Shown: positions 42,838 through 55,993 of the stretch, piece by piece
Numbering within the stretch: the first letter of the stretch is position 1
How the letters are laid out: the number at the start of each line of letters is the position of its first letter
Assembly (NCBI GenBank): GCA_033807775.1
Contig: CM066312.1
Location: 28,245,696-28,309,695, forward strand
DNA length: 64,000 bases
Direction: 5' to 3'
Source of the DNA: Saussurea involucrata
Taxonomy: Eukaryota > Streptophyta > Magnoliopsida > Asterales > Asteraceae
Notes under the pieces: generated by a model
The model's input: the letters and a program-made list of their open reading frames with translations, nothing else
What the model was told of the DNA's origin: nothing
Database searches by the model: none
Translations under genes and position numbers: made by a program

Positions 42838-45800
42838 TCGTCATGCCACATCCGCCATCGCCACCTAAGTCGTTCATCACAAGTCTTCATGCGTTTCCTC
42901 CTTTCTTTCCAAGTTGTACGCAACAAAACCACATCCACGATCTCTTTAACCAATTGAGGAATGGACCGTTTAGTATCCGAAAAAAGACGCATGTTCCGTT
43001 CTTGCCAAACAAAATAGATCGATGCCGATAAAGCAAGTTTATGACGAAGACTAGACGTGGCCGATCGCTGATCAGAAATTGCCCCTAAAATTTGATCCCA
43101 TGAGTTTGTGAAATCATTCCATTGCACCTCCCTTTCGACAGCAGCCCATGTGTCATGCGAATAAGGACACTCAAAAAACAAATGTTCATGAGAATCCATA
43201 TAATTCCGACAGAAAGCACATTTGTAATCCGGAGGGTCCCGCTTCCATGCAACTATCCGATCATGCGTAGGATGTCTCCGTAGACAAGCAAGCCAAGCAC
43301 AAAAAGCATGTTTACGAATGTGGCCTTTAAACCACACCGAATCATGCCACGGGACCACAAGATGGTTACCATCCAAAGACACGTATGCATCCCGTACCGA
43401 GAAATCAATCAAATCACCATTCATCGACACCCATCGCATCTCATCCTTCACATTATTATCCAAAAGAGGAAAGGGGGCCGAAGATAACTCATCAAACCGT
43501 TAAACCCAATCATGCTGCCATAACCCATGAAGAGCAGCAGCTAAGTCTCGTACCGAACAAGAAGGAGACAATTCATTCGAAGCAATAAAACGATAGGAGA
43601 TAAACCTTGAAAGATTACCACACACCAACCAATTATCCTCCCATGCATTGGTGTCGTTACCATCACCCATTTGTACTCGGAAAAATCGTCTCAGATAAGG
43701 CCGCAAATCCATGATTTTCCCAAGAACCCATGACCATTTTGAGGTTCGGTGCGCTGTCCAAAACCGCATGGACCGCAAAGAGTGCAAGTAAACCCAACGG
43801 ACCCATAATAAATGGCGTTTTCGCAAGAGATCCCACACATTTTTTGCATGTAACGCACGGTTCCACGTGGCAAGCCTCTTAATCCCAAGCCCCCCATGCA
43901 CATGCGTACGACAAACATCGTCCCATGCATCGCAACATTTGCCCTTTGACGTTTCACCTTGAGCCCATAAGAAATCACGACATAAGGCTTCAAGCTCATG
44001 AATTATTCCAGACGGAATAAGGAAGATCGCCATCCAATAGAGTTGGAGCAAGTGTAAAACCGATCTAACAAGCTGGACTCTCCCACAAAAGGAGAGAAAT
44101 TTAGTCTTCCAATTTTGAATTCTACGTCTCACCTTGTCAACCAAAACGCCAAAATCCGCAACTCTTAACTTTTTCGGAGACAACGGCACCCCAAGGTATC
44201 TAATCGGGAAGGTTCCCATCTTAAATGGGAGGCAAGTAAGGATCGCTTCCTTTTCATTCTCCGGAACGTTACCAAAAAATACCTCACTTTTTTCCAGACT
44301 CGGAGAAAGACCCGACCGCAATCTGAAAATGTGAAGCGCCTTCTTTAGAACTTCAACTGAGGCCACATCACCTTTCGTGAATACAATTAAGTCATCTGCA
44401 AAGCATAGGTGCGTAATTGCGAGCTCCTCACACCCTTTATGAAAACCAAACGAATCTTCATTTATAGAATCTTTAAAAATCATCGCGAAGCCTTCCATGA
44501 CAATAGTAAAAAGATATGGCGATAGGGGGTCGCCTTGGCGAATGCCACGACTCCCATGAAAGAAACCGTGAGTATCCCCATTCACAGAGATCGAAAAGGA
44601 AGGTGTAGAAACCAGCTCCTTTATCCACTTTAGCATAACCGGATGGAACCCAAACCCTGACAACATATTAAGAAGATACGTCCAATTCACGGTGTCATAT
44701 GCTTTTTGCACATCAATTTTGAACGCACACCGTTGAGGGCCCAAATGCTTTTGATAACCGGCTACTAATTCATGAGCTAACAAGATGTTGTCCGAAATAC
44801 GTCTCTCCGGAATAATGAGTCGGTCCCACCAATCCATCCAAGTACCCCTTCATTCGCTCAACAATGACCTTACTAATACATTTGTAAATAGTTGAACAAC
44901 AAGAGATGGGGCGATAATCCGATACCTTTGTGGCATTCTCCCGTTTAGGGATCAAGCAAAGGAGAGTGTGGTTGAGTTCTTTCGATAAATGACCACGGTA
45001 GAAGAAATTATGGATTGCGACTGACACATCCACCCCAACCACGCCCCAAGCCGCTTTAAAGAACCGAGAGGTAAAGCCGTCAGATCCCGGGGCTTTGTCA
45101 TTACCAATTTGAAACATGGCATTTTTAATCTCTATGTCGGATATTGGACGAATCATATGGAGCGCGTCGGATAATGAAAGTTTTTGCGAAAACCATTCCG
45201 AAGGCATTGTCGGATCCACAAGAACGTCCGAGGTGCCCAACACCGACGCAAAATGGTCCACAAAAGCCATGGGGACATCATCACCATGAGAGAACACCCC
45301 ATTAATATCACTGACCGAAAGGATATGGTGCATGTTCCTCTTCTCACGAACAACATGGTGAAAGTACTTGGAGTTCGAGTCCCCCTCCTGCAACCAATGA
45401 ACCTTGGCCCTTTGCCGAGCCGCACCTTCCTCATCCCAAAAAGCTTGTTGGTAGGCGAGGCGGAGGTGAGTTAAATCATCTTGAAGTTCAGCATTAAGTG
45501 GATCCTGGTCACAAGATATTTGAACCGAATCAAGTTCAACTTTCAGCGTCTCCACTCTGCTAGAAAGATAACCATACGAAGCCCGTAAACACCTCAGAGG
45601 GGCTTTGAGAGCCTTTAGCCTGTAAGTAAGCCGATGCATGAAAGTACCCTCAACCGGAGTATTCCACCCTTCCTTTACCACCTGTAAGAACAAAGGATTG
45701 TCCACCAAAAAATTATCGAATTTAAATCCCCATACCTTATGCCGACTCCCACCTTTAAACGCAAGAACCGCCGATGAGTGATCAGAAATGCCCCGTGGAA

Positions 45801-46466
45801 GAAATCTCACCAAGGCGTCCTGAAAGGAGTTAGTGAACTCCGTATTGGCCATAACTCGGTCAAGCTTACGTAAGATACCACTCTCCGTACTCGGCTTTTG
45901 ACACCAAGAGTACTGTATTCCCATGTATTTAACATCAAAAATCTCCACATCCTCTTCACATTCAAAGAAATCAAGCATATCGTATTTCTTCTCGAAACAC
46001 CAGCATAACCATCATGTGGAAACAACATTACATTAAAATCACCCATAAGAACCCATAGCCTCGGACCCATGATCGTTCGGAATTTTCTAAGCCCCGACCA
46101 CAGTTCTTTACGGCTTTGGCCACTATTTGCTCCATAAACAATAGTCAAGAGGATCGGTTCATTTAACCCTCTAACCCGAGCTTCACAATGCATAAACTGA
46201 GAATGACTTTCAATTACCATAATATCCAAGGCTCGGATAACCCAAGCCAAAATGATACAAACACCGCTAATCGAATGACGGTGATTGGACACCCAAGACC
46301 ATCTCCTAAACGTACGCGAGCACACACCAGCTAATGAATCTTTAGAAACGTGAGTCTCCACAAGCGCACATAAATTTAAACCATGGCAATGAATAAGCTC
46401 CTTTACTTCCAGTTGCTTAGTCGGGGCATTAAGCCCACGGATATTCCACATTGAAAATTTTAACAT
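42838..46466 (-). pseudogene. LINE B ORF2: endonuclease, RT and zinc ribbon
   Basis: Start MLKFSMWNIRGLNAPTKQ (46466). Endonuclease (GDFNVMLFPHDGYAG, SDHSSAVLAF), RT (RQGDPLSPYLF, FADDLIVF at about 44395) and zinc ribbon (CAFCRNYMDSHEHLFFEC). Breaks: one-base deletion near 45981, eight-base deletion near 44812 (AGGCAGAT lost in the FIPGR region), and CAA to TAA at 43500-43502. The C-terminal frame then runs through the deletion junction into antisense Ty3 PPT and pol sequence, giving a chance fusion ending at 42663. The RT catalytic FADD and RQGDP boxes are normal, unlike LINE A. Confidence 0.9.
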
Positions 46467-48219
46467 GACGTACCTTGGGGGTGGAACAAGCGTCTTCCAT
46501 TACCTCTTTTTGAGTCGATCTATTGGGAGCAGCAACAGCAACAGCATCAACATCGCTGCCATCCCCGCCCTCCTTCTGTACATTATCCCCCAACACATTG
46601 TAGCGGTTTGAAGTCTTGAGGATACCCTGCAGAGGTTTCACCGGAGGGTGAAACGTTTTGAGAACCGAAGATACCAACGAGGCATCCCACACCCCCTCCT
46701 TGCGTCCAATCTCTCGCTCTCCTCCACAATGTTCTTCTCTGGAAGTTTTCGATTTCTTCTCCACTTCCTTATCCGCCGTACATCCCATTACCTTTTGTAC
46801 CATCGGGTCCTCATCCATAGAACCAGAATCAACCGCTGCATGCATGGACATATGCATGTCATGTTGCATGGGTAGCCCCATGCTAGACGATGTTTCTGAA
46901 ACCGAGGGTTCAACAACAGCCGAAGGCATAACATGCACGGGGCTTGATCTCTCTTTTGTACTCTGCACATTATTGGCGTTGGCATTAGGAGCATGGCCAT
47001 TTTTAGGTTTCCATTGTTTTTTAACCACCTTCGTGAATCCATCCGCATCAACCATCGGACGTTTGGTTACCACCATTCGGGACGCAGCAGCTCTAGCACA
47101 AGTATTGGTCTTATGCCCAAACACGAGACAATGAGAGCATTGCACCGGTTCCCATAAGTATTCCACGCTGATCTTTACGCTAGTATCCTCTCCCCTATTT
47201 AAACTCGGGATTTCCACCTCCAGTTCACGTTTCAACTCCCCTACCGCCCATGTTTCAATAAGCACCTTTGCAAATCCCGGTCTGCCCCACGCCTTTTCAC
47301 ACATGGCCGTTGTACATGAATCCATTTGTTTTGGAACACCTAGGGCACTCGCAATCCGACCAATGCCCTCTCGGTTAAATGCCACTAAAGGAACATTATG
47401 CAGCTTCACCCATAATGGGCACGAGGTATGCACCGGCTTTGTGAGACCCTTCGTAGGGTCCCATGGGAATACAAATAAAGGAACTCCTCGGATCATAAGC
47501 GGCCCCGCCTCAACCACATTAGCACATCCTCCTTCATCGTTGAATTTGAAAAAATAAATTCCATTCTTGTTCATCATTGCGTCACAAAACCATACTTCCC
47601 CCATGCCATTTTTGCATACCTTTGAACCACTGGGAAGTGCAAACGTGGTCCAAGAAAATATCCAAAAAGAGTCGTATGGTACGATTTGACAGCTTCCTTA
47701 GCAAGTTCCACCGGGATCTTAATCCGAGATTGAGCTTTGTCCTCTAATGGAAAAAAGGTAGGGTCGCAAGATCATTAGATCCCACCACAGATGCGAATTG
47801 CAGCTTGCTCTTCTCCCCCGTTGAGAATTGTAGCCGACTATCGACTTGTCCTCCCGATAAACGTTTGAACACCGACATACGTTTCTGCTCACTCTCCGCC
47901 GCCGTGCGCCCTGCACCATCACCATGGCTCCTTTTCAACAACGAAACACCCCCATACCTGAGATCATTGTTATTCATACCCGATTGACCCAGATCGCCAT
48001 GCAACGTTGCATGAGAATTAGGGTTAGGGTTAGGGATAGACCCCCCTTCACAGCCGTCGTATCCTCCACCTGTTGTTGATCATCCTCCCATGCAGATTCG
48101 AAACCATTTGCCCCTAAATCATCAACCACCACAACGTCATCAACCACCGAGCCCATTGCTTGAAAGCTAAGCTCGCACGCTGCCGGCGCAATCTGGGAGA
48201 CAAAAGACGAAGACCCCAC
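46467..48219 (-). pseudogene. LINE B ORF1 (DUF4283-like and CCHC)
   Basis: Start MGSSSFVSQIAPAACELSF (48219). Frame breaks occur near 48000-48050 (a block with DDQQQVEDTT not present in LINE A), near 47755 and near 47600. The main open part (47604-46429) has IYFFKFNDEGGCANVVEAG, LFVFPWDPTKG, CSHCLVFGHKTNTC and the polar tail, overlapping the ORF2 start. Likely an RNA-binding ORF1p. Confidence 0.87.
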
Positions 48220-48571
48220 ACGTGAGGTGCTGAATTTCGCACTCCCAAACTACACCAACGAAGATACGAGATACACAACTTTCAAAACAACAAGGATCAA
48301 CAGCCTTCGCCGGAAAAACGACCACCGCCGCCGGCCGAAACCCTAACGTCACCGGCAGAAACCCTAATCGCAGAAATCGAGAAAAAAACCACGAAAATCT
48401 TACTGAAAAAACACGAAAAAGTAAAGAAAACCTCTAGAATGCAAAAACAAAACGAAATCGAGCACCCAACCACGAGAAAATCCACCATGAACTCGCTCAA
48501 ACTTGCCCATCGAGACGAAACCCTAGTCGCACCCTAGAGAGAGAATTTTCCATAAGTTGGGTGTTTTTTAT
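48220..48571 (-). promoter_or_regulatory. LINE B 5' UTR
   Basis: About 350 bases corresponding to 36965-37315, ending at the target duplication. Nothing further can be assigned. Confidence 0.5.
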
Positions 48572-48925
48572 TTATATTATGTTTTGATATAAAGGGGTCG
48601 AAAGAGTAATTAGTCAAAGTGTTGGATTAATTATAAAATGCAACTTCAGGGTTGATTTGGTCATTTATTGATAGTTGTTGTTGTATTTAAAGAATGAGTC
48701 GGCTAAAATTGAGAATTATCTCAATTGCTTCTGGTTTGGAGTCGGTCTTCAGGCAGAGAGATGGAGATTTCATGTCTGAAGATAATCAGGTATGAAATAG
48801 ATGATCTTGTTCAGTTCCAAGTTGTTAAAGATTGATTGTATGAGTAACGTATGACTCCTGATTAGGTCATCGAATTGTTGGATAGACAAATTGGATCTTA
48901 AAGTCACTGTTGGGTCGAAGCTTTG
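48572..48925 (+). repeat. Old Ty3 LTR, copy 2, first retained piece
   Basis: Matches 37316-37670. Interrupted by LINE C after CGAAGCTTTGT, just where copy 1 has the donor-like TTCCAG|GTGAGT. Confidence 0.8.
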
Positions 48926-49162
48926 TTTTTTTGAGAGGAATAATCCAGGCAATTTTATAAATGCAAAATAAAGAACAACCACTAAGGTCTAAGCCAAACA
49001 ACAAAGAAACAAAAAAACTTGGTCACCACACTATACCAAGCCACAAGCAACCAGAACAAGCACAAACAAACGGAGCAAACTAAGCTAGAAAAATAAATAG
49101 CAAGATAAATACGCCAAAAGAAGCTCCAAAAGACATCCCGCAACCAATTAGGCAACCTCCAG

Positions 49163-52100
49163 TCACAAACCATGTTGAATAGTTCTCCGCTTCCTTGTCT
49201 TCCAAGCCTCACGAAGCAAGACAATCTCCATAATTTCCTTCACCAACTGGATCGCCGATCTCTTAGCCTCAGTGAAAAGCCGCCGATTTCTTTCCTGCGA
49301 AACAAAGTACACCGAAGCAGACAGAGCCAGCCGGTGTATGAGAGCTTTCGAGGCCATATGAACATCCTCAAGCATCACAAGAATTTCGTCCCAACCAGTT
49401 GGAGTACCAACCCAATCAACCTTCAATAAGACTGTAGTCCAAACCTCTTTAGAAAAAGGGCATTCAAAAAACAAATGGCCATGCGAGTCCATGCACTGCT
49501 TACAAAAGACACACTTCATATCAGGAGGGTCATGCTTCCATTTCTGAATTCGATCCTGCGTAGGGTGCCGTCGAAGACATGCAATCCACATGCAAAAAGC
49601 ATGCTTCGGAATATGTCCTTTGAACCAAACCAAATCAGCCCATGTAGCTACCGCACGAGACACATCAAGGGACCGGTAAGCCTCCCGAACCGAGAAACCA
49701 ACATCATCCCCATCTACATTCCTCCAGACAAGTTTATCACGCACATCATCATGCAATACAGGAAGAGGGGCAGTGGAGAGTTCCGAATAACGCAACAACT
49801 AATCATTCGTAATATCAACCGAACTAGCTACACGATATGTAATAATAGAAGAAAGGGGACCACAACTCAACCAATTATCCTCCCAAGCATTAACATCTTT
49901 GCCATCGCCCACAAGAAACCATAGAAATCGCCAGATGTGGGAGCGAAGTTCCATGATTTTCGTAAGAACCCACGACCATCTAGACGAAGACCGAGCATGC
50001 CAAAATTGAGTGGACCGAATGCTATGGGTGTAAACCCATCGCACCCATAGAGAAGGACGTTTAGACAAAAGATCCCAACAATGGTTTGCAAGGAGCGTTC
50101 TATTCCATGTTGAAAGCCGCTTAAAACCAAGACCCCCATTCATATATGGCACACAAACATCATTCCAAGCAATTCGGCATTTTCCCCTAGAGTCCCCACC
50201 TTGTGCCCATAAAACGTTCCAAAAAAGGGACTCTAACTCATGAACAACACCCGAAGGAAGGACGAAAACCGCCATCCAATATAGTTGTAGGGATTGCAAG
50301 ACAGACCGAACAAGTTGCTTCCTACCACCAAACGAGAGAAATTTCGATTTCCAATTTTGAATCCGCATTCTAACCTTCGTGACCAATCCACCACGGAAGA
50401 TTTTAGCCGCTTAGGAGAGAGAGGGACCCCAAGATAACGAATCGGGAACATACCTTTGTGAAAGGGGAGACATTCCAAAATGGCTTCTTGAGTGTGGGTA
50501 GGAACATTCCCAAAGAAAACTTCACTTTTCGGCAGACTAGGAGAAAGGCCCGAACGGATTTTAAAAAGATGAAGGGCTTTCTTGAGAATCTCCACCGAAG
50601 GCACATAACCCCTAGTAAAAACGAACAAATCATCCGCAAAGCACAAGTGCATTAAACCCAAATCTTCACACCCTTTATGATATCCAAAGTTAGACGCCTC
50701 CTCAATACATTGCATGAAAATCATAGCAAAGCCTTCCATAACAATCGTGAAGAGGTAAGGAGATAGAGGATCACCCTGGCGAAGGCCTCTTCTCCCCTTG
50801 AAAAAACCACGTGCCTCACCATTTATAGAGACCGAAAAAGAGGCCGAGGTGACCATTTCTTTAATCCATTCCACCAAAACTGGGTGGAACCCAAACCCCG
50901 TAAGCATGTTGAGAAGGTAAGACTAGTTGACTGTATCATAAGCTTTTTGAATATCAATCTTAAAAGCACATCGAGGGGGACCAGACTCCCGTTGATATCC
51001 CGATACTAGCTCATGAGCCATAAGGATGTTGTCCGAAATTCGACGGCCGGGGATGAAAGCAGATTGGGAACTACTCACCAACCCATCCAAATACGGCTTT
51101 ATACGTTCAACAATTATTTTGCTTATACATTTATATAGGACCGAACAACAAGCAATGGGCCTAAAATCCGTCACTCGGGAAGCATTTAAACACTTAGGAA
51201 TTAAGCACAACAGTGTATGATTTAGCTCCTTTGCAAGGTGGCCCCTATAAAAGAAATTGTGAATTGCAATACAAATATCCAGCCCAACCACATCCCACGC
51301 ATGCTTGAAAATTTTCGAAGAGTACCCATCCGGTCCCGGAGCTTTATCATTACCAATAGCGAACATTGCACGCCTAATATCATCATTTAAAATTGGCCGA
51401 ATGATATCATTCGCCTCCGCCAACGACAATTTTGTCGTAAACCAACTTAGCGGGACAACCGGCTCAACATCCACATCCAACGTACCGAGAACTGAGGAGA
51501 AATGATCAACAAACGCCATAGGGACATCCTCCCCATGCACAAACTGCCCATTCACATCACAAACCGAAAATACATGTTATGCATGCCTTTTCTCGCGAAC
51601 AACATTATGAAAGTATTTCGTATTAAAGTCGCCCTCATGTAGCCACTTTACCTTAGCTCGTTGTCTCGCCGCACGTTCCTCATCCCAACAAGCTTGTTGG
51701 TAAGCCAAACGTATGTGCACTAGATCCTCTTTAAGATCAGGATTCCCCGGGTCCATATCACAAGCAATTTGGATCACATCAAGTTCCTTTTTCAGAGTCC
51801 CCACACGGGTTGCCAAGTTACCATAAGAAGAACGCAGCCACCGCAAAGGATGTTTAAGCGCTTTAAGGAGAGAAGTAACTCTAAACATGAACGTACCTTC
51901 AATCTCTTTGGCCCACTCCTCTTTAACGATCTGCATGAATAATGGATTTTCGACCAAAAAATTATCGAATTTAAAGGACCAAACCTTCCTACGCGTACCC
52001 CCACGGAATGAGAGAATAGCCGGTGAGTGATCCGATATGCCCCTAGGGAGGAACATGACAGATGCATCATGAAAAAGAGAGGTGAAATTGGAATTGGCCA

Positions 52101-52716
52101 TCACCCGGTCCAACTTCCTTAGCAACCCTCCCTCCTCGCTTGGTTTTTGGCACCAAGAGTATTGGATCCCTCCATATCGTATGTCATAGATTTCCACATC
52201 CTCGACACATGAAAAGAAATCAATCATATCCCCATTTCGTCTCGAACTGCCCCCATAACCGTCATGAGGAAAAAGCAACGTGTTAAAATCACCCAAGAGG
52301 ACCCACGGCTTAGGCCCTAGAATTGCTCGGAACCTTCTCAATCCCGACCAAAGTTCCCTACGGCTTGACCCAGTGTTAGAACCATACACTATTGTTATAA
52401 GAATTGGAACGGTTAAACCACGTATGCGGACCTCGCAATGAATATATTGAGCATGCATCTCCACCACCATAATATCCACCGCAAGCAAATCCCATGCCAA
52501 AATGATCCGAGTTCCTTCCACTGAATAAGACTGGTTCGACACCCAAGCCCATCGTCCAAAAGTCTTCGAACAAATACCCGAAAGAGCGTCCCCACTGACA
52601 TGTGTTTCAACAAGAGCACAAATACTCAACCCATTCTCGCGAATAAGAGCTTTCACTTCCAACTGCTTAGAGGTGGCATTAAGGCCACGAACATTCCACA
52701 TAGCCGACTTAAACAT
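49163..52716 (-). pseudogene. LINE C ORF2: endonuclease, RT, zinc ribbon
   Basis: Start near MFKSAMWNVRGLNATSKQ (about 52716). Endonuclease: GDFNTLLFPHDGYGG, KLDRVMANSNF, SDHSPAILSF. RT: CLIPKCLNASRVTDFRPIA, QSAFIPGRRISDN, FKIDIQKAYDTVN, RQGDPLSPYLF, FADDLFVFTRG. Zinc ribbon: CVFCKQCMDSHGHLFFECPFS. Stops or shifts: TAA near 51575, TAG for Trp near 50922, frameshift near 50390, stop at 49798. All domains are recognisable and in normal order; inactive. Confidence 0.9.
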
Positions 52717-52752
52717 GGGAACAAACTGGCACACTCATTTCCGCTTCCATCG

Positions 52753-54587
52753 CTACATGCTTTTCCTCTTGGTGCTTAGACTTGGGTTCTTCGCGTATTG
52801 ACTGTCGAAACTCCCCCCATTGCTCTCATTTCCGGCAAGTACATTAAACTTATTGGAAGTTTTGAGAATGCCCCTAAGGGGCATATTCACTGTTCGTATG
52901 GATTTGAGGACCGCTGCTGCCACCGGCGCTTGTTCCCTAACCGGAGTACTAAGATGAACACTCGAAGGATGCTTACCAATCGAATCAGCCGTATACACTT
53001 TATGGGTATCCCCAACCGCAGTTCTCCCCTCACCCTTCTTCACATCCCCAACCTTATGAGCTCCCAAACCTTCACCCTCACCCCCCTCCGAACCATGCAT
53101 GGGTGGAGGGTCCTTAGCTTGCACGGCTGAAGCCATAGCCGCATCTTGCATGGCTTGCATGGCTTCGGTCACCTTCCCATTCTCCGGACTTGAATGGCTC
53201 CCTTCGTCATCCTTTTGGGATGAGGATCTGTTTTTGGGCCTCCACTGCTTACGTTCAACCCTCGTAAATCCCTCCGCATCCACAAACCCTTTCTTCCCAA
53301 TGGCCATAGGAATCACTGATGCCTTGGTGCAAGAAGAAAGCTTATGACCGAACACAAGGCAGTGAGAGCATTGCAACGGCTCCCACATGTATTCCACGGC
53401 AATCGTAACACTAGCATCCTCTCCTCCACTTAAACTTAGAACAACAACTTCCAATTCTCGTTTCAATTCCCCCACCGCCCAAGCTTCCACCAACACTTTT
53501 GCGAATCCCGGTCTTCCCCATGCTTTCTCACACATGGACGAAGTACAAGAATCCATTTGTTTCGGCACACAAATGGCACTTGCGATCCTACTTATTCCTT
53601 CTCGATTAAAAGCCACCAATGGTATGTTGTGTAACATAACCCACAGCGGGTAAGTAGTGTGCACCGGTTTCGAAATCCCTTTCGTTGGGTCCCAAGGAAA
53701 CACAAAAAGGGGGACACCCCTAATCATTAAAGGACCTGACTCCACAGCTTGAGTACACCCTCCCTCATCATTAAACCGGAAAAAGTAAAAACCATTAGCA
53801 TTCATCATTGCATCTCGGTAACCAAACTTTCCCCATGCATCCTTAACATAACGTTGCACCACAGGGAAGTGCAAGCGAGGTCCAAGGAAGTATCCATATA
53901 AAGTTGTGTGATAGGTTTTCACTGCTTCTTGAGCAAGTTTCAAAGGAATTTGTATACGAGATTGTACCTTGTCCGCTAAAGGGAAAAATTGCAGATCGGT
54001 CTTATCAGAAGTACCCACAGCCGCCGCAAAATCTAGTTTACTTTTCAAGCCAACACCGAACTTGAGACGTTCATCAACTACATCCCCCCACTTATCGATA
54101 ACCTGTTCCAAACCGTTTCACGAGGCCCCTCGAATGCTTTTGGATCCTGCTGCACCCCCATGGACGAAGAGGAAGAATTCATCTTCTAGGACTCGCCTTT
54201 ATTCTTCTGTAAGATCGAGACATCTCCATAAACCAACCCATTAGAATTCTTAGCCATACCTAACCCTTCGCTCCCATCCCGAGCATCCACAAAATGGTTA
54301 GCAACTCCACCTGCAGTATTTGGCGTGTTCATGCCAAATGGGTCTGCACCCCATGCAGAATTAGGGTTAGAGATATTTCCATGCATATTAGGGTTTCCTT
54401 CCGCATCTGACCAAAAACCCGCCCCCACCGCCGATAGAACCTCATCGACCGCAGTATTGCCAATGTCCTCTCCGTCAACTACATCCACCATCTCATCCGC
54501 AGTTGAAATCATCAGACAATAAAACGAGCCCACACGCTGAAAACAAACCCTAAACCCTTGGCTTAACCTAGGTAACGAAGATCCCAC
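52753..54587 (-). pseudogene. LINE C ORF1 (DUF4283-like and CCHC)
   Basis: N-terminal part MGSSLPRLSQGFRVCFQRVG (54587) to 54186, a frame break near 54110-54190, then KTYHTTLYGYFLGPRLHFP, GFYFFRFNDEGGCTQAVES, LFVFPWDPTKGIS and the knuckle CSHCLVFGHKLSSC, and a long Gly/Ser/acidic tail ending at 52753, 37 bases before ORF2. Confidence 0.88.
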
Positions 54588-54697
54588 AACGTGGGATGCT
54601 AAAACCTAGACCAAAAGTGTCGAGTAGGTCAACGAAGGTGTGAGATACACAATTATCGTACCTGGTGAGGACCACAGCTGGAATATTGAAGGCCTTG

Positions 54698-55070
54698 GTA
54701 ACAAAATTGATCGATTTTCATGTTGTTAGATTGTTTGAATGTTTTAGAAATGTTGTGGTAATATGTATTTGGTTAAGTGTTGAAATTTTGTGGAATTGAA
54801 TGGTAAAAATGGGGAGCATGTCGAAGTTTTCGGATATAATGGTAATGTCCGGTAAAGTCTAAATTGAAGGTGTCCGGAAGAAGAATGGTATCCGGTAAGT
54901 CCTCCTTTCCGATAATATCCGGTAAGGACTTAGTTTCCGAATAGTGTGGTTACCGGATATTACCTGGATTTCCTTGGTTTTCGGACATTATTCGGGTTGT
55001 TTGTAATTCGGGTATGTAATCCGATAGTATCCGGTAAGTGAGTATTCTGGATCGGAGTCCCGGACATCTT
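54698..55070 (+). repeat. Old Ty3 LTR, copy 2, second piece with TCCGGTA array
   Basis: Matches 37707-38077, including the array from about 54835. Ends at the LINE D target AGTCCCGGACATCTT (55056-55070). Confidence 0.8.
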
Positions 55071-55993
55071 TTATTTTTTGGAAAGGAGGCGGCACTCCTG
55101 GCAATATATAGATAAAAAAGAAAAAATACACCTAAATGGCGAGGGACTCCCTCCCAACAAGGAACTCCACCCACAATAAAGGACAAGCCCAATACGGGAT
55201 GAAGAACCAATCTAGGAAATCATACATCTCTATCATAGCGTACTAAATAATCAAAAGCCAAAACAAACATAAAGTTATCGCAATTACAAGCATGATAAAC
55301 AATATAAAGTAAACTCCCCCATACGACCCCATCATGGCCGCAACATAGAAAGCAAAATCCGCAAAGCACCTATCCATGAGAAGTTGATGTGATTCGGACC
55401 CTATCCCTCTAGACCGTATGCCTCATATCAACCAAGCCGGAAAGACGCATGGTGACCACCTTTTTAATCTCCGTAATTAGTTGTTGAGCACTTCTCCTTT
55501 TAATAGAAAAAGCCGATTATTACGTTCTTGCCATATAAAATATATGGTGGCTGCAAAAAGGAGTTTGGTACGAAGTTCCCCGGCATGCCATCTTCTATGT
55601 TGGATATCATCAAGAATATCCTCCCATGCATTTGAGATCGAACCCGCATGCATTTCTGCTTTAATAGTCGTCCACACACTAGCCGAGAAAGGGCAAGCAA
55701 AAAACAGATGATCATGTGAGTCAATGGAGTTGCTACATAAACTATAACTCATATCGTCATTCCTCCAAGCTAACATTCGATCTTGATTAGGTAGTCGCAA
55801 ATGAAACGCTAGCCATAAGAAAAACGAATGTTTTGGAATATGTTTTGGGTACCAACACAACATATGCCAAGCGACTTCTTGATATGGACCATCAAGAGAC
55901 TTCCAAACCTCCGAAACCATAAAACCAACCAGTTGGTTTTGCCGATTAAGCCACATAATCTGATCTTTAACACCGGGATAAAGAGAAGTAATA
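55071..55993 (-). mobile_element. LINE D duplicate (923 bp)
   Basis: Same length, sequence and target duplication as 38078-39000 (right copy AGTCTCGGACATCTT at 55994-56008). Zinc-ribbon frame PKHSFFLWLAFHLRLPNQD, CSNSIDSHDHLFFACPFS. It is an orthologous copy made by the tandem duplication. Confidence 0.9.

Larger units (their letters stand above)
42838..48571 (-). mobile_element. LINE B, duplicate of LINE A without Ty3 insertions
   Basis: Same LINE as A in the same LTR position: the right flank (LTR from TTATATTATGTTTT, 48572) matches copy 1. The 3' tail and left target duplication were lost in the deletion at 42837. It shows the uninterrupted sites of Ty3-1 (near 43319) and Ty3-3 (near 47211), proving these inserted after, or only in, the other copy. 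Confidence 0.9.
48926..54650 (-). mobile_element. LINE C, near full-length LINE only in copy 2
   Basis: Minus-strand L1-like element; tail T run at 48926-48932, 5' end not exact (about 54650). It is a different subfamily from A/B, with ORF1 and ORF2. Copy 1 lacks it (LTR intact around 37671-37710, allowing for some local rearrangement of the target), so it inserted after the duplication. About 5.7 kb. Confidence 0.88.
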
